A stretch of 64,000 bases of DNA from Anaerospora hongkongensis (GTDB taxonomy: Bacteria > Bacillota > Negativicutes > Sporomusales > DSM-15969), in assembly GCF_004339805.1 (NCBI RefSeq), contig NZ_SLUI01000008.1, forward strand, positions 124,001-188,000, in the 5' to 3' direction. The position numbers and the translations under genes were made by a program. Below the pieces are notes generated by a model. That model was given only the letters and a program-made list of their open reading frames with translations. It searched no databases and was not told where the DNA came from. This document shows positions 18,246 to 25,763 of this stretch, piece after piece; the stretch's first letter is position 1, and each line of letters begins with the position of its first letter.

Positions 18246-18611
18246 CTAGGGCATTATTTTGCCGACAACGTATTCTTCTACAATTCTTCCATTTACCACA
18301 TGCTCCGATATAATTCTTGCCACAGCATTAGGCGTTACCTTACCGTAAGTAATACGCGGTTCTCCGGGACGAACAACATCAACCAGAACTTCTTTTTCAC
18401 ACATCCCTATACAGCCGGTCTGTTGAATAGTTACATTCTCCAGCTTTCGTCTGGAAATCTCCTCCATTACAGCAGTTACGATTTCCCGCGCTCCTGCCGC
18501 AATGCCGCATGTTCCCATGCCAACAATAATCCGAATACCATCATTATGTCGAATGCGGTTTTGTGATTGGAGCTGCTCACGAAGTTTCTTCAATTCTTCA
18601 ACCGTTTTCAT
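18246..18611 (-). CDS. Thioredoxin-like 2Fe-2S ferredoxin domain protein
   Basis: A 121-residue TRX-like ferredoxin related to the N-terminal domain of HydB/NuoE. Cysteines are seen in GMGTCGIAAGA and in TGCIGMCEKE (C-x3-C); the fourth expected ligand is not obvious, so the cluster may use a non-Cys ligand or be absent. The start at 18611 (MKTVEELKK) follows GGAGGTGAAGAAT and overlaps the HATPase gene by 14 bp, so the two are coupled. Such proteins accompany trimeric hydrogenases, where their role is unclear. Confidence 0.85.
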   Translation of the reverse strand: MKTVEELKKLREQLQSQNRIRHNDGIRIIVGMGTCGIAAGAREIVTAVMEEISRRKLENVTIQQTGCIGMCEKEVLVDVVRPGEPRITYGKVTPNAVARIISEHVVNGRIVEEYVVGKIMP

Positions 18612-19161
18612 ATTCTTCACCTCCATATAAATTAGCAATCCCGGCTGTCAAATAATTGTCCAGCCATTCAATTACTGCGGGCTGAGTGAACGGAACATCG
18701 CCCAATGCTTCAGCCAGCTCACGGGTCTTAACAGTAAATACCCGATTCATCACAGTATGATGATAGGTAAAATCCAAATGAGGATTCAGAGCAATTAACG
18801 TTCGCACTGTAGCTGCAATATGGCCCAGCGGCGGTCTGTCAACATGACTGTATTGGTAAACCGCTGTAATTTTCGTTCCTTGGCCGGGCTCTGACTGAAT
18901 ATCCACGTATCCGCCGGACTGGCCTGCAGTCATCGCCAGTAAAGACAAGCCCAATCCGATTCGTCTGGTATTCCTGGTGGTCACAAAAGGATCAAAGGCG
19001 GCTTTGACCATATCCGCGCTCATCCCCCGCCCATCATCAATCACCACAATCGTCAACCGGTCAGCAGTACAATCCTCTTCGATAGATAAGTCTACCCGGC
19101 CGGCCTGTGCTTCTATCGAGTTTTGAACCAGATCCAGTATATGAAGCGCCAGCTCTCTCAT
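18598..19161 (-). CDS. HATPase-type ATP-binding protein (histidine-kinase-like) of the hydrogenase operon
   Basis: A 187-residue protein with the GHKL ATPase motifs but no receiver or kinase phosphoacceptor domain: N-box HILDLVQNSIEAQA (about 6-19), G1 DDGRGMS (about 42-48), G2 GLGLSLLAMTAGQSGG (about 68-83). It is probably a signalling or anti-sigma-like protein rather than a metabolic enzyme. It lies 2 bp after hydC and overlaps the 2Fe-2S protein. Its position inside the hydrogenase operon suggests redox control of expression or activity; no partner is proven. Confidence 0.82.
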   Translation of the reverse strand: MRELALHILDLVQNSIEAQAGRVDLSIEEDCTADRLTIVVIDDGRGMSADMVKAAFDPFVTTRNTRRIGLGLSLLAMTAGQSGGYVDIQSEPGQGTKITAVYQYSHVDRPPLGHIAATVRTLIALNPHLDFTYHHTVMNRVFTVKTRELAEALGDVPFTQPAVIEWLDNYLTAGIANLYGGEEYENG

Positions 19162-19163
19162 CG

Positions 19164-19664
19164 TTAGGCATATTTGGCCAGAATTTGCGTTACTGCTTCC
19201 GGTGTCAGTCTGCCGTGTGTATCATCATTAATCATCATGACCGGCGCCAAGCCGCAGGCACCGATACAGGCCACCGTCTCCAGCGTATATTTTAGATCAG
19301 TGGTTGTACCGCCGGGTGCAACCTTCAAGATGTCTTCCAGAGCTGTCAAAATCGCTTTTGCTCCCCGTACGTGACAGGCTGTGCCCTGACAGACGCGGAT
19401 AATATTTTTACCACGGGGATTTAAATGAAACTGAGAATAGAAGGTAACAACACCGTAAATTTGACTTGCCGGAATATCCATTTTCTCACTGATGTAGCGG
19501 ATAGCATCCCGCGATAAATAGCCGTAAGCATGCTGCGTTTCCTGCAATACCGGAATAAGCGCTCCTTTAATACTCTCATATTTACGTAAAATTTCGTCCA
19601 GCTCAACAAATTGATTTACTTCGTTGCCTGAACAGCAACAGGTTTTGCCAACTGCACTAGTCAT
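19164..19664 (-). CDS. hydC: Hydrogenase NuoE-like subunit (HydC)
   Basis: A 166-residue thioredoxin-like 2Fe-2S subunit that transfers electrons to HydB. Cluster ligands are visible as C-x4-C (CQGTACHVRG) and C-x3-C (ACIGACGLAP). The N-terminus has an unusual CCC-x-G stretch (TCCCSGNE). The ATG at 19664 (MTSAVGKT) is preferred because AGAGGGGGAAGTTT precedes it; an in-frame ATG at 19685 lies before that site. Confidence 0.93.
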   Translation of the reverse strand: MTSAVGKTCCCSGNEVNQFVELDEILRKYESIKGALIPVLQETQHAYGYLSRDAIRYISEKMDIPASQIYGVVTFYSQFHLNPRGKNIIRVCQGTACHVRGAKAILTALEDILKVAPGGTTTDLKYTLETVACIGACGLAPVMMINDDTHGRLTPEAVTQILAKYA

Positions 19665-19739
19665 AAACTTCCCCCTCTTTGTCATTTATCTCGAAACAGT
19701 CTGTAACCCTTACCTAAAGATTGTCGTTACAGCTGACGA

Positions 19740-20477
19740 TTACTGCATCCTTCTTGCATTTTGCCCAAGCAGCGCCTGACGAATTTCAGCTACCGTCGGC
19801 TCTTCCAGATAGAATTTCATTGCAGGCCCGCTCACCAAATCCTCAATAGTATGTGCGTCCGAAGCTGTTACCACCGGATATTGACCAATAACGGATAAGC
19901 GGCGGACAGCCTCGCTTTTTTCAAGCCGTCGTGAAACCTCCACTGCATCCAGTGCCAAATCTGGCGGAATGAATCCCAGCTGAGAAACTATGCTGTAAGC
20001 TGGCCGGTCTATATGGCTTGCGATGACTAAGCCGTCCAGTTCCTTTACCTTTGCCGACAATTGAGCGGCACTGATAGTCAGTGAACACAACAATAACTCT
20101 TCTTTTATCCCGACAAAATTATCTTCTGCATCTACAATAAACTGGGCGCCAAACTTTTCTTCATTATTCTTAAGCGGTGGACGATGTTCGGCGACGTATC
20201 GCTCCCATTCCTTCAGTTGCCGCATCTTATCAAACAAAACGATGAAATGCGCTTCTTCCCGGGTTTCCACTTCCATACCCGGTAAAACCGTAATGCCGGC
20301 ATGCTGCGCCGCAATAAGGGCAGCTGCTACATTGTCGCAGGCATTATGATCGGTAATTGCAATAATATCCAATTGTTTTGCCGCCGCATGCCATACAATA
20401 TTGCGCGGTGTCATTTCTACCGCCGCACATGGCGACAGCAGGGAGTGGATGTGGAGGTCGGCAGCAAATTGACGCAT
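19740..20477 (-). CDS. PHP-domain phosphoesterase
   Basis: A 245-residue PHP superfamily protein with all metal-binding motifs visible: DLHIHS (H9, H11), AITDHNACDN, MEVETREE, IASHIDRPA and TASDAHT. These proteins act as phosphoesterases or nucleases; the substrate is unknown here. The start overlaps the end of the DRTGG gene, so translation is coupled. PHP genes recur beside this type of hydrogenase operon (general knowledge of the clusters), which points to a regulatory nucleotide or phosphoprotein as substrate; this is inference. Confidence 0.82.
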   Translation of the reverse strand: MRQFAADLHIHSLLSPCAAVEMTPRNIVWHAAAKQLDIIAITDHNACDNVAAALIAAQHAGITVLPGMEVETREEAHFIVLFDKMRQLKEWERYVAEHRPPLKNNEEKFGAQFIVDAEDNFVGIKEELLLCSLTISAAQLSAKVKELDGLVIASHIDRPAYSIVSQLGFIPPDLALDAVEVSRRLEKSEAVRRLSVIGQYPVVTASDAHTIEDLVSGPAMKFYLEEPTVAEIRQALLGQNARRMQ

Positions 20478-20815
20478 CAGTTCCCCCGGATACCAAGCGC
20501 ATAGAGTCGGCCGGCAACTTCAAAGGAGGATAAGTGTGTTGTCAGTACAATCAGCCCTTCCGCTTTGGCTTTATTTACTGCCGCTTCATCAGGCTTGACG
20601 CCACCGGCAATAATAACTGCCGCCAGCCCGGCCAGCAAGGATACCGCCACCACATTTTGATGACCCTGCATTGTAATCCAGATGTTGCCTGATCCAGCCT
20701 GCCCCATTACATTACTCAGCAAATCGGATACGTAGCCGCCGCTGACCGGCTGTTCAAAGTTTTCTCCCGTTATAACAGTAAGTGCTAAATTCGAAATAAT
20801 TTCCTGAACAGTCAT
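20477..20815 (-). CDS. DRTGG domain protein (copy 2)
   Basis: A 112-residue stand-alone DRTGG-like domain (fold also found in HPr kinase N-termini and CBS-linked pyrophosphatases), probably a small-ligand sensor. The sequence has GGYVSDLLSNVMGQAGSG in the N-terminal half and HQNVVAVSLLAGLAAVIIAGG in the middle. It is a distant paralogue of the 22601-22966 product. It lies 15 bp after the sensory-like hydrogenase gene. Confidence 0.8.
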   Translation of the reverse strand: MTVQEIISNLALTVITGENFEQPVSGGYVSDLLSNVMGQAGSGNIWITMQGHQNVVAVSLLAGLAAVIIAGGVKPDEAAVNKAKAEGLIVLTTHLSSFEVAGRLYALGIRGN

Positions 20816-20830
20816 CGTACTCCACCTTCT

Positions 20831-22174
20831 TTATTCTTTCGCTTCCTTATCCAGAGGCGGCGGCAGTTTTTCTGCCAGATCGACCATTTCTCTCGCTAAA
20901 TCGCGCACACGTTCTCTGAGTTTAAATACGCAATCCGCTTCTGTCGCATTCCCTTGGGCAATGTCTTCCGCCAGGGCCTTACAGCTGGGAGAACCACAGG
21001 AACCGCAATCCAGACCTGGTAATGTTTCCAACGTTTTCTCCAGCTGTTCCACTTTATACATTGCCTTAAAGATATCCTCATCCAGGCGCAGAATGGGCCG
21101 GGGTTCAATAGCTCTGCGTTCATCGGCGCCAAGCTGTGATGCGATATAGGCTTCCTGCGGCAGGCGGGCATTCATCTTGTCTTCCGTTTCCATAAGCCTT
21201 GCCCGCTTCTGCATACAGTATTCAGCAACAAACCGATTCTCCACCGTCAAAGGACCGCCTATGCAGCCTCCTGAGCAGGCTAACCCTTCGATAAATTGAA
21301 TGCCGGACATTTTTCCCATGACAATTTGTTCCAGCATTTCATTGACATTATGAATTTCATGGACAACCAGCGCATTGGAAGCTCCTACTGCTGAGGTTTC
21401 ACCACCAGCCATAGCCCAGCCGACTCCCAGCCACGATGCCTGATAATCACAAGAGTCATTACTGTCCTTAGGCAGCGCCTTAAGCAATGCGCTATACAGC
21501 TTGGAAATTCCGATTACTCCGGTAATATTGGATTTTTCCGAGCCCAAAGGTTGTTGTACTGCTGTCATTTTTGCCGCACAAGGTGAAAGAAACCATATCC
21601 CGATTTCCTCCGGATCAAGCTGCAGTTTTTGTGCTGCTTCTGCCCGTGCAATGCGGGCAGCAACCTCAACTGGAGCATCGATTGGCACCAAATGAGCAAT
21701 TAATTCCGGATATTTTACCTGAATCAGGCGTACCACCGCCGGACAAGCAGAGGAAATTGCCGGCCGGGGGATGTCATGGCGCTGCAAATAATCGCGTATT
21801 GCCAGCGATACAATTTCAGCTCCATGAGCGACCTCAAAAACCTCGTCAAAGCCAATCGTTAACAAACCGCTTAAAATGCACTGTATCGAATACTCTACCG
21901 GAAACTGCGCATATAAAGATGGCGCCGGCAATGCAATGTTATAGCGAAAATGTTCTAAGTCTGCCAGCGAATCGGTCACTGCGGTTTTTGCATGCCTGGG
22001 ACAACAGCGAATACATTCGCCGCAATCAATACAGCGCGCCTCAATAATACGTGCTTTGCCGCCGCGAATCCGAATCGCTTCCGTAGGGCACCTCTTTATA
22101 CAATTAACACATCCTTGACAGCGGTTCGCAATTAAACGAACCGAGTGAAAGCATTCAGACACGCTAAACACCAC
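20831..22174 (-). CDS. Sensory-like [FeFe] hydrogenase / 4Fe-4S protein
   Basis: A 447-residue protein: N-terminal 2x4Fe-4S ferredoxin (CQGCVNCIKRCP about 18-29, CIDCGECIRCCP about 47-58), a divergent [FeFe] hydrogenase large domain (about 75-340), and a C-terminal 4Fe-4S domain with C-G-S-C-G-S-P-S-C. The H-cluster motifs are changed: SSACPAV for L1, SPCAAKM for L2 and LACSGGCIGGP for L3. The ligand cysteines remain, but the usual proton-relay context is missing. There is no PAS or kinase domain; the separate HATPase gene next door could supply that. It is best viewed as a sensory (HydS-like) hydrogenase, not a second catalyst. Confidence 0.82.
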   Translation of the reverse strand: MVFSVSECFHSVRLIANRCQGCVNCIKRCPTEAIRIRGGKARIIEARCIDCGECIRCCPRHAKTAVTDSLADLEHFRYNIALPAPSLYAQFPVEYSIQCILSGLLTIGFDEVFEVAHGAEIVSLAIRDYLQRHDIPRPAISSACPAVVRLIQVKYPELIAHLVPIDAPVEVAARIARAEAAQKLQLDPEEIGIWFLSPCAAKMTAVQQPLGSEKSNITGVIGISKLYSALLKALPKDSNDSCDYQASWLGVGWAMAGGETSAVGASNALVVHEIHNVNEMLEQIVMGKMSGIQFIEGLACSGGCIGGPLTVENRFVAEYCMQKRARLMETEDKMNARLPQEAYIASQLGADERRAIEPRPILRLDEDIFKAMYKVEQLEKTLETLPGLDCGSCGSPSCKALAEDIAQGNATEADCVFKLRERVRDLAREMVDLAEKLPPPLDKEAKE

Positions 22175-22179
22175 ACATT

Positions 22180-22608
22180 CTAATGGCGAATCACCATAGT
22201 AATTTTCGTTCCTGATCCAACCTCCGACTGAATTGCAAATTCATCGGCACACTTAGCCATATTAGGCAAGCCCATTCCAGCACCAAACCCCAGTTCACGA
22301 ATATGGTCAGGCGCCGTCGAAAATCCTTCTACCATCGCTTGTTTTATATCAGCAATCCCTGGCCCCTCATCTTCGACAACCACTTCTGTACGGTCGGAAT
22401 AAATCCATACGCGTATCGACCCTTGTCTGGCATGGATAATTACATTCATTTCCGCTTCATAGGAACTGATTGCAATGCGGCGGATTACATCTGCCGGGAT
22501 TCCAATCTGCTGTAAGACCCGTTTAATTTTGCTGGAGGCTTCACCAGCAATATCAAAATTTGATCCCTCTAGGGGAAACGCCAGTGCAATTGCCTGTTCA
22601 TTACTCAC
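22180..22608 (-). CDS. HATPase anti-sigma/serine-kinase-like protein
   Basis: A 142-residue stand-alone GHKL ATPase of the RsbW/SpoIIAB type: N-box EAEMNVIIHARQGS, G1 EDEGPGIADI, G2 GFGAGMGLPNMAK. The GTG at 22608 is chosen because AGGTGG (22615-22620) stands 6 bp before it and because it overlaps the DRTGG stop by 8 bp; a longer open frame to 22671 has no support. It is the second HATPase in this operon. Confidence 0.82.
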   Translation of the reverse strand: MSNEQAIALAFPLEGSNFDIAGEASSKIKRVLQQIGIPADVIRRIAISSYEAEMNVIIHARQGSIRVWIYSDRTEVVVEDEGPGIADIKQAMVEGFSTAPDHIRELGFGAGMGLPNMAKCADEFAIQSEVGSGTKITMVIRH

Positions 22609-22966
22609 AGCGGGCCACCTGGCGCGAACATCCGGGCAAGCCTTGCTGATACAACAATCCGCAGGCCTCATACAACGCGTATTCCGATACCATTAACGGT
22701 ATTTCTTTCTCTGCGGCCATTTGGATCACGTCTTTGCCAGGGCGTTTGCCTCTGACAAAAATAATGGCAACCAAATCACTGATTTCAGCAGTTCGAATGA
22801 CCTGTACATTGGTCAGCCCCGTCAACAATACTGCCCGTTCTTTTGTAAAAGCCAGTACATCGCTCATTAAATCAGCACCACAGGCACCGTTTGCATCCCT
22901 GTGCAACCAATCTGCGCCTATGATGACTTCCGCCTCAAGCGCCGCCTGTATGTCAATTAATTTCAC
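22601..22966 (-). CDS. DRTGG domain protein (copy 1), first gene of the hydrogenase operon
   Basis: A 121-residue DRTGG-like domain: GACGADLMSDVLAFTKE in the first half, then VIRTAEISDLVAIIFVRGKRPG. It probably senses a nucleotide or similar small ligand. It opens the ten-gene operon behind a promoter overlapped by a Rex-like site, and overlaps the HATPase gene by 8 bp. The C-terminus ends in a short Cys-containing tail (GCSRQVARCE). Confidence 0.8.
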   Translation of the reverse strand: MKLIDIQAALEAEVIIGADWLHRDANGACGADLMSDVLAFTKERAVLLTGLTNVQVIRTAEISDLVAIIFVRGKRPGKDVIQMAAEKEIPLMVSEYALYEACGLLYQQGLPGCSRQVARCE

Positions 22967-22989
22967 CGGCGTACCATCCCCCTTAATGA

Positions 22990-23019
22990 AGAATATTCAC
23001 TTTGTACGAAATTTCACAA
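22990..23019 (-). promoter_or_regulatory. Hydrogenase operon promoter with Rex operator
   Basis: On the minus strand TTGTGA (23014-23019), 18 bp, TATTCT (22990-22995) form a sigma-A-like promoter. The 18-bp sequence 23002-23019 (plus strand TTGTACGAAATTTCACAA) matches the Rex palindrome TTGTGAANNNNTTCACAA at 12 of 14 fixed positions and covers the -35 box and most of the spacer. Repression by Rex at low NADH, with rex 8.5 kb away in the same region, is the natural reading. Confidence 0.65.
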
Positions 23020-23028
23020 TATTTTGAG

Positions 23029-23056
23029 CAAAAAATTAGCGGGGCTAAAGGCCCCA
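23029..23056 (-). terminator. Terminator of the O-antigen ligase-like gene
   Basis: Stem GGGGC/GCCCC (23041-23045 with 23051-23055) is followed on the minus strand by GCTAATTTTTTGC. It separates the 23166-24398 gene from the hydrogenase operon. Confidence 0.7.
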
Positions 23057-23165
23057 CAAACTTTTGTTCATATATTTACTGCATATAATTCGAAAGAACT
23101 CAGAAAATCCCTGCTAGCAAATGCCTTTCCGGCAAGAATATTTTTAATTTTGCATAAGGCAGACG

Positions 23166-24398
23166 TCAATAACGGTATTTGGCCTGCCACACAGTTACTA
23201 CTAAAGCACAAAGCAGCCAGTACAGCATCGACATTTGAATATTGTACATAACATAATCGGTAAAGCCGCTTACCGCCAGGCCCAGCAAGGCAGATACCGC
23301 CCCGAGCATTAGACCGTTAATCCAGCGGTTGGCAGTCTCAGTCACTACTGATAAGGCTAAACGGGCATGTCCATACATAATGATTAAAAAAGCGGCTAAG
23401 CCGGGCAAGCCAATTTCGGCTGCAATATGTAAATACATATTATGAGCATGAAAAATCGTGGTGGCCGTATTTTGCACAAAAAAATCATATTCAGGGTATA
23501 CCAGCCAATACGCTCCCCAGCCAATCCCCAGAATTGGCTTATCCATAATCATCGCCAGCGTACTTTCCCATAAAGCCAGCCGTAATGTTGAAGATGTATC
23601 GGTTGGATTCAAAATGGAGACCAGTCGCTCCATTACACCATCATAGCCATAAATAATCACTAAAGGAACCGCCAGTAAAACCCAAAAGATTTTCCGGTTA
23701 TAGAGTACGCCGTACGCTGCACAAACAGCCAGAACACTCAGCCAGGCGCCGCGCGAATAAGTCAGAACCAGACAGCAGCCTAATATAAGCACAAACCCCA
23801 GCATGCCGCACTTATACAGCAGCTTTTCACTGCATAATCCGAGGCCGGCTGCCAATGCCATGATGACAACCAAGAAACCAGCCAATAAGTTGGGATTCTT
23901 CAGTGTGGAAAAAATCCTTACCTTTAAATCCGGGAACTGTTCACCATCTACCCATTCAAAAGCCGAGATATCCATCCCATGTATGTATTGATAAAAACCA
24001 TAAGCGGCGACCAGCAGCGCTGATGCCAGCAGGGAGTATACCAGGCGCTTTACCTGCTCCAGGGAGTGAACGTTATTAATAACCAGGTAATACACGATAA
24101 TATACCGTCCCATTAGATGATAGTAGTTATAAAAGCTAAAGCCGCGATCCGGCGAACCTAAAACCGATGCAGCCGATAAAACTACCAGCGCTAGGACGGC
24201 CCCGTCAAAAGGAGTACGCTTGAAATCCATTCTGCGTGTCACTGCCATCTTGCCGAACCACAACAGACAGCCTGCAGACAAAAAAACACTGGTAACATCT
24301 AATGACAACGGCAAAAAAAAGGCAACCGCAAAAATGCAGTGCTCGATCAGGTAGTTTACGTGATATTGTGTTGAAGTCGGTTGATGTAATGTGCGCAC
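23166..24398 (-). CDS. O-antigen ligase/polymerase family membrane protein
   Basis: A 410-residue protein with about ten to twelve hydrophobic segments and the Wzy_C-type central part: TYSRGAWLSV (about 213-222) and a long extracytoplasmic loop with GIGWGAYWLVYP and FHAHNMYLHIAAEIG. These are the usual marks of O-antigen ligase/polymerase proteins (WaaL/Wzy), which act on lipid-linked glycans at the outer face of the inner membrane. An outer membrane with LPS fits Negativicutes. No glycosyltransferase genes are adjacent, so the substrate is open. Start GTG behind AAGGTGAACTT. Confidence 0.8.
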   Translation of the reverse strand: MRTLHQPTSTQYHVNYLIEHCIFAVAFFLPLSLDVTSVFLSAGCLLWFGKMAVTRRMDFKRTPFDGAVLALVVLSAASVLGSPDRGFSFYNYYHLMGRYIIVYYLVINNVHSLEQVKRLVYSLLASALLVAAYGFYQYIHGMDISAFEWVDGEQFPDLKVRIFSTLKNPNLLAGFLVVIMALAAGLGLCSEKLLYKCGMLGFVLILGCCLVLTYSRGAWLSVLAVCAAYGVLYNRKIFWVLLAVPLVIIYGYDGVMERLVSILNPTDTSSTLRLALWESTLAMIMDKPILGIGWGAYWLVYPEYDFFVQNTATTIFHAHNMYLHIAAEIGLPGLAAFLIIMYGHARLALSVVTETANRWINGLMLGAVSALLGLAVSGFTDYVMYNIQMSMLYWLLCALVVTVWQAKYRY

Positions 24399-24449
24399 AA
24401 GTTCACCTTGTTCATTCTTGTAACGTGCCTGTTTAACAGACCATTTTTA

Positions 24450-25763
24450 TTATACCCAAGGGACGGTAGTTTGTCTACTGAGGATAATGTTCCTGGCTGT
24501 ACCAACTAAATACAACGAACCACAAACACAAACTATCCCATCCTGCCCTGCCCATTCAACAGCCAAGCCAATCGCAGCCTCAACGGTTGACGCGCTCTGG
24601 ACCCGGCTGGCGGTGATTAAGGCTGCAAGCTCGCCGGGATCTTCTGCTCTTTCGGAAAGCGGTGCAACTGTTATCGCTTCATCCTCCGTCCGAATCAGGG
24701 TGCCGGTAATCGCACGAACATCTTTATCCCGCAGAATGCCGAGCACAAAGGTAATCCGTCGCCCGCCATATACATCGTCAAGCGTCTGACGCAAAGCCTG
24801 CGCACCGGCAGCATTATGCGCTCCATCAATAAGGATAGCCGGGCGGCCTGCAAATAATTCAAACCGGCCGGGCCAGACAGCTGCCGCCACACCGGCGGCA
24901 ATAGTCGCTTCCGTTATCCGGCTGTCCTTGCGAGCCAGAAGTTTGAGGGTCATGACAGCAACTGCACAATTAGCAGCCTGATGGCGTCCAAGCAGCCTTA
25001 ATTGTAAGTTTTCACTGCTGCCATATGCCTTAGTCTGCACGGTTACTTGCTGCCGGCCATCGCTGCCAGCCTTCCAGTCGCTGGTAAAATCTTCCCCCAG
25101 TATAAACAAGGGCGCCTCCATAAGAGCGGCCTGTTTGCGGATAACCGCCAATGCCTCTTTGCTTGCAGCGGTAACAACAGGGCTATTCTTTTTGATAATC
25201 CCCGCCTTATGCCCGGCAATTTCGGCTACGGTAGTGCCACAGCGGTCGGTATGCTCAAGGGTAACATTGGTGATTACCGCTGCTTCCGGCCGGATAACAT
25301 TGGTTGAATCCAACAGCCCCCCTAAACCGACTTCGATTACGGCGTATTCCACTCCGGCGGCGGCAAAGCAATGAAATGCCGCCGCCGTCAGGATTTCAAA
25401 TTCGGTAGGATGTTCCCAGCCCTCAGTCAGCATGGTTTCGATAAACGGTCTGGTATAGTCGATGATTTCGCCGAAGGCTTGCTGGGTAATGGGGTGGCCA
25501 TCAATAACAATGCGCTCCGTATACTCCAGGAGATGAGGGGAAGTATACATCCCGGTCCGTATACCACTGGCCTGTAAGACAGCCGCCGTAATTGCAGTTG
25601 TCGATCCCTTCCCGTTCGTACCGGTAATATGAACCGTTTTATAGCGCCGCTCAGGATTGCCCATCAGCTCCAGCAGTTTCTCAATGCGCTTTAAGCCCAG
25701 ATTGATGCCGAATTTGCCTGTAGAATGCAAATACTGTAGGGCTTCCTCATATGACATTGTCAT
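24450..25763 (-). CDS. folC: Bifunctional folylpolyglutamate/dihydrofolate synthase
   Basis: A 437-residue Mur ligase-type enzyme adding glutamate to folates. The P-loop is HITGTNGKGST (about 45-55), followed by SPHLLEYTERI, IEVGLGGLLDSTN and IDGAHN, all FolC marks. Its start touches the end of valS (1-bp overlap), so the two genes are co-translated. The last stretch ends in a short non-conserved tail. It is not known whether it also acts on dihydropteroate. Confidence 0.92.
   Translation of the reverse strand: MTMSYEEALQYLHSTGKFGINLGLKRIEKLLELMGNPERRYKTVHITGTNGKGSTTAITAAVLQASGIRTGMYTSPHLLEYTERIVIDGHPITQQAFGEIIDYTRPFIETMLTEGWEHPTEFEILTAAAFHCFAAAGVEYAVIEVGLGGLLDSTNVIRPEAAVITNVTLEHTDRCGTTVAEIAGHKAGIIKKNSPVVTAASKEALAVIRKQAALMEAPLFILGEDFTSDWKAGSDGRQQVTVQTKAYGSSENLQLRLLGRHQAANCAVAVMTLKLLARKDSRITEATIAAGVAAAVWPGRFELFAGRPAILIDGAHNAAGAQALRQTLDDVYGGRRITFVLGILRDKDVRAITGTLIRTEDEAITVAPLSERAEDPGELAALITASRVQSASTVEAAIGLAVEWAGQDGIVCVCGSLYLVGTARNIILSRQTTVPWV

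Noticed and set aside
20831..22174. Second catalytic [FeFe] hydrogenase
   Set aside because: H-cluster motifs are altered (SSACPAV, SPCAAKM, LACSGGCIGGP) and the neighbours are signalling genes, so a sensor is more likely.
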